DNA from: Polyangium sp. 6x1
GTDB taxonomy: Bacteria > Myxococcota_A > Polyangia > Polyangiales > Polyangiaceae
Direction: 5' to 3'
Assembly (NCBI RefSeq): GCF_029946515.1
Contig: NZ_JARZHH010000059.1
Coordinates: 1-64,000 of the forward strand
Length of the DNA stretch: 64,000 nucleotides
Numbering within the stretch: the stretch's first letter is position 1; each line of letters begins with the position of its first letter. Positions 8,099 through 15,429 of this stretch are shown one piece after another. The notes beneath the pieces were generated by a model. It did no database searches and had not been told where the DNA came from. It saw only the letters and a program-made list of their open reading frames with translations. Position numbers and translations under genes: made by a program.

Positions 8099-8989
8099 TC
8101 AGGCGCCTTGGTGCCGGAGAAATGCGGCGACCTCGGCCGTCACGAGCTCGGGGCGCTCGTGGTGAACCCAGTGCGTCGCGCCGGGGACGTGCACGATCCG
8201 CACGTCGGGCGTGAGATCGGCTCCCGGATCGGCGAATTCGCGGCCGAGGTGGCGGTCCTCGTCGCCCCAGAGCACGAGCACGGGCGCGTCGATGCGGCGG
8301 GGGTGAACCTGGCTCTTCCGGCGAATGGCGGCGCGATAATAATTCACCATCGCCGAAAGCGCGCCGGGTGCGGCGAACGCCTCGCGATATCGCTCGAGCT
8401 CCTCGGGTTCGAGCGCGTTCGGCCCGCGTACCTCCTCGCGGAGCGCCTTGATGAGCATGGCGTAATTGTCCCGGCTCATGACGCGCTCGGGGATCCCGGG
8501 GAGCTGGAACATGAACATGTACCAGCTCCGCGCGAGCTGCCGCGCCGAGCGCGGCCCGTCGCGCAGCAGGCGCACCGGGTGCGGACCATTGATCACGACG
8601 AGCCTGTCGAGCAGCTCCGGATGGGCCATGGCGAAGCAAAAGGCGACGCCGGCGCCCCAGTCGTGCCCCACGACCGAGGCCCGCGGCGCTCCGAGCGCGC
8701 GCACGAGCCCCGCGATATCGGCGGCGAGGTGGACGGTGCCGTACGGCTCGATCCCCTCCGGTTTGTCCGACGCGCCGTATCCGCGCATGTCCGGGGCGAC
8801 CACGTGGAACCCTTCACGAGCGAGGGCCGGCAGGATGCGCCGCCACGCATACCAGAACTCGGGAAACCCGTGCAGGAGAAGAACGAGCGGGCCGCTGCCG
8901 GACTCGGCGATGTGCAGGCGGACCTCGCCGACGTCGACGGTGCGGTGGCGGATCTCGGGCTCCGGGTCACGGGTCTGGGAGGTGCTCAT
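8099..8989 (-). CDS. Alpha/beta hydrolase, epoxide hydrolase type
   Basis: 296 residues. The oxyanion-hole motif HGFPEFWYAW (40-49), the nucleophile motif GHDWGAG with Asp110, an acid in WGDEDRHLG (about 243-245) and His273 in ATHWVHH make up the catalytic triad. Asp rather than Ser as nucleophile marks the epoxide hydrolase/dehalogenase branch. The cap segment FQLPGIPE and the Tyr pair in NYYRAA (about 217-218) favour epoxide hydrolase, since cap Tyr residues activate the epoxide. No signal peptide. The gene diverges from the FHA gene, whose start is 68 bp away. Confidence 0.85.
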   Translation of the reverse strand: MSTSQTRDPEPEIRHRTVDVGEVRLHIAESGSGPLVLLLHGFPEFWYAWRRILPALAREGFHVVAPDMRGYGASDKPEGIEPYGTVHLAADIAGLVRALGAPRASVVGHDWGAGVAFCFAMAHPELLDRLVVINGPHPVRLLRDGPRSARQLARSWYMFMFQLPGIPERVMSRDNYAMLIKALREEVRGPNALEPEELERYREAFAAPGALSAMVNYYRAAIRRKSQVHPRRIDAPVLVLWGDEDRHLGREFADPGADLTPDVRIVHVPGATHWVHHERPELVTAEVAAFLRHQGA

Positions 8990-9056
8990 GCGCGGAGTAT
9001 ACGCGATCTCTCCCCGGCCGCCTCGCCGTTGACCGCCGCGTGAGGAATGTGCTTCG

Positions 9057-11183
9057 ATGTCCGCGAGGGGACAGGTGCTCGCCGATTCGATCGTCGCCGT
9101 TTTGCCCGATGGCGCAGCGCTCGTCGCCGTGCGCAAGCTGGAAGCTTACGGGCCCATGGGGCATTCGCTCCGCCTCGGCAAGAAGCCCCTCGTCACCGTG
9201 GACGGCCGGACCGGCGAGCTTTGCGAGCCCCTGCTCTCGGCGTTCCTCGATGGCCCGCCCGTCCGGGCGACGGCCGCGCCGTTCGGCAATGCGTGGGTGC
9301 GCGTCGGGGACGAGGCGAACGAGGTCGCGTGGCTCGTCCAGCCGCGCCTCGGGGTCGTTGTGCAATGGACGACGGTCGACCGGGAGGCGGAGGGATGGAT
9401 CGATTGCCCGGGCGTCGCGCCCTGGCTGCCGCGGGCGTTTCCGCTCGGACGGCCGCCCGCCTATGTCGTGGTCCAGGGGGGCCCCGAAAGCGGCTTCGTC
9501 GTGCCCATCCTCGGACGCACGATCGTGCGCGGCGACGAGGACCGCCCCGCGGACGCCCTCGTCCTTCTGGGCGAGCCCTACGAGCTCGTGGTCGAGCCCG
9601 ACGCGGACGGGTTTTTCGTGGCGCTCTCCGATCGCCGGGGCGCCTTCGCGGGCCACGTCCCCCATGGCGCCGCGCTGCGCGTGGGTGATTCCATCCTGCG
9701 GATCGCGTATCACCTCGACGATCGTGTGGTTTGGCAGGGCGCGTTCACCTCGGTGCCGCCCGCCGAGCTCGCCGATGAACGGCGCTACATAAGCCGCCTC
9801 CCTGCAAACGTGGGGGGCGCGCTCTTCGTCAGCGTCCATGACGCGAGCGTCCGCTACTCCGCGGGGCCGCTCGGATATTACGTCAATGCGCTCGACGAGA
9901 CGGGTAGCGTCACCCTTTGCGACGAGATCCTCGTCCGCAGGAGGCGGCAGCTCCTGCACGGCGATACCGTCGACTTCCCCGGGGACAACCGACGTGTCTT
10001 CCGGTACAGCCCCCACCCGTTCGTCGAAATGGACACGCCGCTCACGACCACCAGGTCCGAGGCCTCCCGCGTGCCCTCGGCCTTCGTGGCGCGCCCGTTT
10101 CGCGCCCCGGTGCCCTCGCCGGCCGATCTCGTGGCGAACCTCTTCTCCCCGCGGCGCCCCCGCCTCCACGAGGTCGTCCGCGCCATGCGCCGATGGAGAA
10201 TCGACGTCCTCGCGGAGAACGTCGCGCAAGCCCTCTGGCCTCGCCTGACGACGCGTGACCTGCGCTCTCGATGGCCGCTCTTCAAAATGGATCACGAGCG
10301 GCCCCGGAGGTTCGCCTGCCGCCCCCTGGTGTCCGTGGGGATCAAGCCCAATGCTGCCATCGCAATCGAGGAGGTCGAGGTCCCCGAGCTTTCGCTCGCC
10401 CTCGCATTGACCAGCGATCCCTCGGGCGCGGAGACCGCCGAGGTGCTCGCGATCCGCGCCGCCGAGCTCGCGTCGGGCGAGCCGGACGTCGTCCAGGCGA
10501 TTCGGTGGTCCGTGATCCCGTGGCGTGTCCCGCGCGGAAGGACATTTCCGCACGTCGAATCGTTCACGGACGCCGCCGAGGTCATCGCGATGGACGCCGC
10601 GCTCCCGCCCGGCGTTCGTTCGCTCGCCGCCTGGCAGCTCCACGAATACGACGCGTGGAGCCGAGCCTCGCGGGCCCCTTCGGGTGCCGATCCCGACGAT
10701 CCCCCTCTCCTTCTCCTGCGAATCCTCTCGCTCGGTTATCTCGTCGACGATCTGCGCGACGGCGTCCTCGATCTGCTCGCGCCTGCGCCCGACCTCGCGG
10801 CGGAAGACGATCCCACGGCGAATACCGCGGGGCCCTACACGCAAGACCGGCTCACCGCCGATCTCGACGTGCACCTGAAGAAGCCGCCCTCCCTCGTGGT
10901 CATCTCGCCGGGCAAGCTCCTCGGTCGCAGGTATTTGTTGCCCCAGGGCAGCCACGTCCTCGGCTCCGCGCCCGGCGCTGACATCCTCCTCGACGACCCG
11001 CACCGCAGCGTGGCCGACGAGCACGCGCGTATCGACGTGAACGGCCTCGAAATGCACATCACTCCCCTCGCCGCGCAAGAGACGACCTTCGTCAATGGCT
11101 ACGCCAAGCCGCATCGCCAGAAGCTGTGGCCGGGCGATCGGATCCGGCTCGGCGACGAGGTCGAGCTCGAGCTCGTCGAGTAA
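9057..11183 (+). CDS. Large protein with C-terminal FHA domain
   Basis: 708 residues. The last ~90 residues form an FHA phosphothreonine-binding domain: GKLLGRRYLLPQGSHVLGSA, then PHRSVADEHARID and FVNGYAKPHRQKLWPGDRIR match its strands and Ser/His loops. Two earlier stretches, about 140-225 and 250-320, have the same outline (a GR..VRGD-like turn followed by HGDTVDFPGDNRR or GAALRVGDSI) and may be decayed FHA folds; this is inferred. The rest is unassigned, with no membrane helix. FHA proteins usually read the output of Ser/Thr kinases such as the two encoded here. The stop codon directly abuts that of the convergent MarR gene. Confidence 0.75.
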   Translation: MSARGQVLADSIVAVLPDGAALVAVRKLEAYGPMGHSLRLGKKPLVTVDGRTGELCEPLLSAFLDGPPVRATAAPFGNAWVRVGDEANEVAWLVQPRLGVVVQWTTVDREAEGWIDCPGVAPWLPRAFPLGRPPAYVVVQGGPESGFVVPILGRTIVRGDEDRPADALVLLGEPYELVVEPDADGFFVALSDRRGAFAGHVPHGAALRVGDSILRIAYHLDDRVVWQGAFTSVPPAELADERRYISRLPANVGGALFVSVHDASVRYSAGPLGYYVNALDETGSVTLCDEILVRRRRQLLHGDTVDFPGDNRRVFRYSPHPFVEMDTPLTTTRSEASRVPSAFVARPFRAPVPSPADLVANLFSPRRPRLHEVVRAMRRWRIDVLAENVAQALWPRLTTRDLRSRWPLFKMDHERPRRFACRPLVSVGIKPNAAIAIEEVEVPELSLALALTSDPSGAETAEVLAIRAAELASGEPDVVQAIRWSVIPWRVPRGRTFPHVESFTDAAEVIAMDAALPPGVRSLAAWQLHEYDAWSRASRAPSGADPDDPPLLLLRILSLGYLVDDLRDGVLDLLAPAPDLAAEDDPTANTAGPYTQDRLTADLDVHLKKPPSLVVISPGKLLGRRYLLPQGSHVLGSAPGADILLDDPHRSVADEHARIDVNGLEMHITPLAAQETTFVNGYAKPHRQKLWPGDRIRLGDEVELELVE

Positions 11184-11690
11184 TCAGTCGGCCGTGATCG
11201 CGCCTGGCTCTTCGGCCTCCGCCAGCCCGTCGAGCTCCGCGTTCAGCTTGCCGAGCAATCGGGCGAGCGTCCGCCGCTCCTCCTCCGGCCAGGTCGCGAA
11301 GATACGGCGCAGGGGCTCCATCCGCGCGACGCGCGCGTCCGCGAGCTGCGCTTTGCCGAGGGCCGTGATCCGGACGATGGACGAGCGAGCGTCGTCGGCG
11401 TCGACGAGCGCCTCCGCGAGCCCGCCCTCCACGATCCTCTTCATGTGCCGGCTCGCGGTCGATTTGTCGATACCAAAGCTCCGCGCGACCTCGCCGACGC
11501 GCATCGGCGAAGCGGACAGCCGCACGAGGAACGCATAGGTCCAGCGGTCGAGCGCGCCGCGGCCCCCGTCCTCGGTCCACAGGCGCCGGAGCGCGCGCCG
11601 GACGAGCACGCTGAGCTCCCGCTCCAACTCTCCGAGCGCGGGGAACCCATCCTGCCTTTCGGGGTTTGTCGCCATTTCGCGCCGATGCAT
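11184..11690 (-). CDS. MarR-family transcriptional regulator
   Basis: 168 residues from the ATG at 11690, or 163 from 11675. The winged helix-turn-helix is clear: RWTYAFLVRLSASPMRVGEV, ARSFGIDKSTASRHMKRI (recognition helix) and GLAEALVDADDARSSIVRIT (wing), with flanking dimerisation helices. MarR proteins repress divergent or own promoters and are relieved by small ligands. It is transcribed divergently from asnB, with a perfect inverted repeat in the gap, so control of asnB and itself is likely. There is no obvious ligand clue. Confidence 0.88.
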   Translation of the reverse strand: MHRREMATNPERQDGFPALGELERELSVLVRRALRRLWTEDGGRGALDRWTYAFLVRLSASPMRVGEVARSFGIDKSTASRHMKRIVEGGLAEALVDADDARSSIVRITALGKAQLADARVARMEPLRRIFATWPEEERRTLARLLGKLNAELDGLAEAEEPGAITAD

Positions 11691-11724
11691 GCGTGAAATA
11701 TATGCTGCGATCGTTTTCGAGACC

Positions 11725-11745
11725 ATGGTTGCGGGGCGCAACCAT
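11725..11745. promoter_or_regulatory. Perfect inverted repeat, probable MarR operator
   Basis: Arms ATGGTTGCG and CGCAACCAT with a GGG centre lie between the divergent starts of the MarR gene (11690) and asnB (11874). Length and symmetry fit MarR-family operators, which bind one dimer. The neighbouring AATATATGC sequence and TTAAGATGAG may be parts of the two promoters. Assignment to this MarR protein is inferred from position. Confidence 0.6.
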
Positions 11746-11873
11746 CGCATTAAGATGAGGGCGAGGAGACGCTCCACGACGGCTGCCGCTCGGATGACGC
11801 GGCCCCCTGCGCGGTCGCCGCGAGGTGTCCGTCCTGTTTCAGAGCCTCCGACAAACCGAGGAGACACTGCTTC

Positions 11874-13733
11874 ATGTGTGGTATTGCAGGCTGGGTCGAT
11901 TTCGAGCGCGATTTGATGCAGGAGCGCGAGCTCGCGCGACGCATGACGGCGACGATGGCCAAGCGCGGCCCGGACGCCGAGGGTCTCTGGCTCTCGCCGC
12001 GCGCCGCGCTCGGGCATCGCAGGCTTTCCATCATCGACCTGGAGGGCGGACGGCAGCCGATGATCGCCACGGAAAACGGCGCGCCGGTGGCCGTCCTCGT
12101 CTATACGGGCGAGGTCTACAATTTCCGCGAGCTCCGCGCCGAGCTCGAATCGCTCGGCCACCGATTCGAGACGCGGAGCGACACCGAGGTCGTCCTGCAC
12201 GCGTATCTCCAGTGGGGCGCGTCTTTCCCCGAGCGCCTCGAAGGCATGTTCGCGTTCGCCCTGTGGGACGAGCGCAAGCAGGAGCTCCTGCTCGTCCGTG
12301 ACCGCCTGGGCATCAAGCCGCTTTATTACCAGCCGACGCCCGCGGGCGTGCTCTTCGGCTCCGAGCCCAAGGCCATCCTCGAAAACCCGCTCGCCCCGCC
12401 CGTGGTCGACGCCGACGGCCTGCGCGACATCCTCGTCTTCGTCAAGACCCCCGGCCGCGCGGTATTCCGTGACATGCGCGAGGTCAAGCCAGGCCACGTT
12501 TTGCACATACGCAAGGACGGTATCACCGAGCGTCAATACTGGGCGCTCGAAGCCCGGCCCCATACCGATGACCTCGCCACGACGATCCGCACCATTCGCG
12601 AGCTGCTGGAAGACATCGTGTCCCGCCAGCTCATCTCCGACGTCCCGCTCTGCTCGCTCCTCTCCGGCGGGCTCGACTCCAGCGTCGTGACCGCGCTCGC
12701 GCAGAAAGCGCTCCTCGCCGAAGGCGCAGGGCCGGTTCGCTCGTTCTCCGTCGATTTCGTTGGCCAAACCGAGAACTTCCAGGCCGACGAGTTCCGCGCC
12801 TCGCCGGACGCGCCCTTCGTCGCCGACGTGGCGCGGCACGTGGCCTCGGTCCATTCGGACATCGTGCTCTCCTCGGACGAGCTCGCCGCCCCCGCCGTCC
12901 GCGACGCCGTGCTCGCTGCCCGTGATTTGCCGCTCTCCTTCGGCGACCTGGACGCCTCGCTTTATCTGCTCTTCCAGGCGATCCGGAGGCACTCCACGGT
13001 GGCGCTCTCGGGCGAATCCGCGGACGAGGTGTTCGGGGGGTATCTGTGGTTCCACGACGCCGAGGCGGTCGCGGCCGAGACGTTCCCCTGGATGGCATTC
13101 CGCTCGAAGAGGAGTGACCCCCCGCGCTCTCGCTTCCTGCCGACGCTGCTCGATCGTTCGGTCCTGCAAAAGCTCGACCTCGACGATTACATCGACCAGC
13201 GTTACCGAGACGCGATCGCCGAGGTGCCGCGCCTCCCGGGCGAAACCGGCCACGAGCGTCGCATGCGCGAGATCTGCCATCTGCACCTGATGCGCTTCTT
13301 GCCCCTGCTGCTCGATCGCAAGGACCGCATGAGCATGGCCTCCGGCCTCGAAGTCCGCGTCCCCTTCTGCGATCACCGGCTCGTGCAATACGTCTTCAAC
13401 ACGCCGTGGGCGATGAAGACCTTCGACGGGTACGAGAAGAGCCTCCTGCGGGCGGCGAGCGTGGACCTCTTGCCGCGTTCGGTCCTCGAGCGACGCAAGA
13501 GCCCATACCCGTCGACGCAGGATCCCGCCTATGATCGCGCGCTGCGCGGCCAGATCGGCCGGCTGCTCGCCCACCGGGACGCCCCGGTGCTGCCGCTGCT
13601 CGACCTGGATCACGCCCGCGCGTTCGCGGCGGGCAATGACGCAGGGAACGGCGGATCCGCCCGCGCGCCGATGGAGCAGGCGCTCGGGCTCAATGCGTGG
13701 CTCGAGCACTACGAGGTCCGCCTCGCGGTCTGA
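11874..13733 (+). CDS. asnB: Asparagine synthetase, glutamine-hydrolysing
   Basis: 619 residues. The N-terminal class II glutamine amidotransferase domain starts MCGIAGWVDFERD, with Cys2 as nucleophile after Met removal, and continues with GHRRLSIID and YNFRELR. The C-terminal synthetase domain has the pyrophosphate loop LLSGGLDSSV near residue 262, followed by SGESADEVFGGY and LHLMRFLPLLLDRKDRMSMA. It makes asparagine from aspartate, ATP and glutamine; in secondary metabolism relatives amidate other substrates. A GAGGAG ribosome-binding site is present. Position beside a MarR regulator suggests inducible expression. Confidence 0.93.
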   Translation: MCGIAGWVDFERDLMQERELARRMTATMAKRGPDAEGLWLSPRAALGHRRLSIIDLEGGRQPMIATENGAPVAVLVYTGEVYNFRELRAELESLGHRFETRSDTEVVLHAYLQWGASFPERLEGMFAFALWDERKQELLLVRDRLGIKPLYYQPTPAGVLFGSEPKAILENPLAPPVVDADGLRDILVFVKTPGRAVFRDMREVKPGHVLHIRKDGITERQYWALEARPHTDDLATTIRTIRELLEDIVSRQLISDVPLCSLLSGGLDSSVVTALAQKALLAEGAGPVRSFSVDFVGQTENFQADEFRASPDAPFVADVARHVASVHSDIVLSSDELAAPAVRDAVLAARDLPLSFGDLDASLYLLFQAIRRHSTVALSGESADEVFGGYLWFHDAEAVAAETFPWMAFRSKRSDPPRSRFLPTLLDRSVLQKLDLDDYIDQRYRDAIAEVPRLPGETGHERRMREICHLHLMRFLPLLLDRKDRMSMASGLEVRVPFCDHRLVQYVFNTPWAMKTFDGYEKSLLRAASVDLLPRSVLERRKSPYPSTQDPAYDRALRGQIGRLLAHRDAPVLPLLDLDHARAFAAGNDAGNGGSARAPMEQALGLNAWLEHYEVRLAV

Positions 13734-13745
13734 ACCGGCGCGACC

Positions 13746-15425
13746 TCATCGAGATCCTCCCCTCGAGCTCGGGGCAGTCGCCCCCCAATCGAGACGCAAT
13801 CGGCCGTCCCTGTACACTCGATTCGCCTCTCCGAGCCCTGTCAACGTATTCGTGATGGTGGCATGCACGTTCACGGCGGGCGTGGGCAGCGCATCTCGAC
13901 CGAGATCGAAGCGCTGCCCGCGCACGAGCACGCGATAGGCCTTGTCGAGGGCGAGCGCCCGCGCGCGCGACGGGAGCAGGAGAAAGGCCAGATCTCGATC
14001 CCCCCCGGGGGCCGCGCGTCGCACCTCGGCCTCGGCGAGCGCGCCGCCCGCGAAGAACCGCGCCGTCATTTCGTCGTTTGCCCGCAGCTCGTCGCCGCCG
14101 CCGACGCGCCGGAGGTACACGAGCGCCTCGGGCTCCGCGTGGCCGAGCTGCGGGACGTCGGGGATTCCGTGGATGTCTTGTACCCGCCACCCCGCCTCGC
14201 CGGGCACCTTGCGAGCGAACGAGAACGTTTGATCGACCGTCACGCCGAGATTCGAATGGCAGCCCATGCAGAACCGATGCTCCTCCTCCGTCGAGAGCCG
14301 CAGCCGCCCGGCCTCGTCCTCGATGAACCCCTGGAGCTGCCAGCCAAACGCATTCCGCAGCCCGCTCGTCGCCGATCCCGCATACACCGGCAGGAGCCCC
14401 TCGTCCTTTTCGTCCTGCTCTTTCTCTTGTGCCCGCAGGCGCGCCCATCGATCGGGCGAGAGGACCTTTTTCGCGTACCGTAGCTCTTTCATTCGCCGCG
14501 CGGTGAACCCTTTCACGTCGGGATCCAGGTAACGGACCGAATGCAGGAACTCGACGCCGCGTGGATAAAGCCCACGCTCGACGGGGACGTTCGACGCGCC
14601 GCCGGCGTAGGTTTTCGGCAACCGACGCACGCGGGTGACGCCGGGCGAGAGGGCCCCGTCGCCGTCGAGGTCGAAATCGAGCAGGCGCTCGTCGACGGGC
14701 TCGATCTCGCGATCGATTCGATCCGGCGGAGCATCCGGATCCGACGCGATCACGACTTCGAGCAGCGACAGGTTGATCGCGTAGATCGCGCGGGACGCGG
14801 CGCCCTGCGTGTCCCTGCGGAAGGGCTCGGGCAAGCGGATGAAGACGTCGTCGGTGCTCCCGTTCGTCGGCCAGAATGCGCCGGGGAAAGGCTTGTACCG
14901 CACGGCGCGATAGCCACTCCCGTCCTTCGCGAACCCCTGCTCATCGAAGCCACGTTCGAGATCGAGGTCCGGCACGTGGCCCTCGAACCCCGTCGCCCCG
15001 GCGAGCGCGCGCCGGAGCGGTCCATAGTTGTCCTCGCGGACGTACCGGAGAATCTCCTCGTCCGAGATGGACGCGATGTCGGCCCGCCGATCGACGAAGA
15101 GGTTTTCGTAGTGATTCTTTTGCGCCGCCTCGGAGAACGAATACTCTGCCTGGAGCTCCCAGTCCGAGCGCGTGTTCGGGCCGTGCGCGCTCGTGTGGCA
15201 GACCCAGCATGGATTGGAAGTGCTGTTCGTCTTGGTATAACAAAGCGGCGGCACCGAGGCCTCGGGGTTGTTCACGCGTCCCGCGGCCTCGCGGGCGCGC
15301 GCGAGCGGGTCGTATCCGGCCTCGGCGCCGCGCTCCTCGCGGCGGCCGCACGAAGCCGCCGCTAGGCACAACGCAAGCGCGACGGTGAGCCAATCTTTCG
15401 GGCGTGCTTCGTGCGTCCTCTTCAT
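13746..15425 (-). CDS. Di-heme c-type cytochrome lipoprotein
   Basis: 559 residues. The signal peptide ends in LCLAAASC, so it is probably lipid-anchored at Cys26. There are two CxxCH haem-binding sites, CWVCH near residue 72 and CMGCH near 385, and between them Trp/Tyr-rich stretches without a recognised domain. It starts 4 bp after the stop of the phoX-like gene on the same strand, so the two are co-transcribed, and any phosphate control of phoX would also apply here. A redox role in the periplasm is likely; the electron partner is unknown. Confidence 0.78.
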   Translation of the reverse strand: MKRTHEARPKDWLTVALALCLAAASCGRREERGAEAGYDPLARAREAAGRVNNPEASVPPLCYTKTNSTSNPCWVCHTSAHGPNTRSDWELQAEYSFSEAAQKNHYENLFVDRRADIASISDEEILRYVREDNYGPLRRALAGATGFEGHVPDLDLERGFDEQGFAKDGSGYRAVRYKPFPGAFWPTNGSTDDVFIRLPEPFRRDTQGAASRAIYAINLSLLEVVIASDPDAPPDRIDREIEPVDERLLDFDLDGDGALSPGVTRVRRLPKTYAGGASNVPVERGLYPRGVEFLHSVRYLDPDVKGFTARRMKELRYAKKVLSPDRWARLRAQEKEQDEKDEGLLPVYAGSATSGLRNAFGWQLQGFIEDEAGRLRLSTEEEHRFCMGCHSNLGVTVDQTFSFARKVPGEAGWRVQDIHGIPDVPQLGHAEPEALVYLRRVGGGDELRANDEMTARFFAGGALAEAEVRRAAPGGDRDLAFLLLPSRARALALDKAYRVLVRGQRFDLGRDALPTPAVNVHATITNTLTGLGEANRVYRDGRLRLDWGATAPSSRGGSR

Positions 15426-15429
15426 GGAA

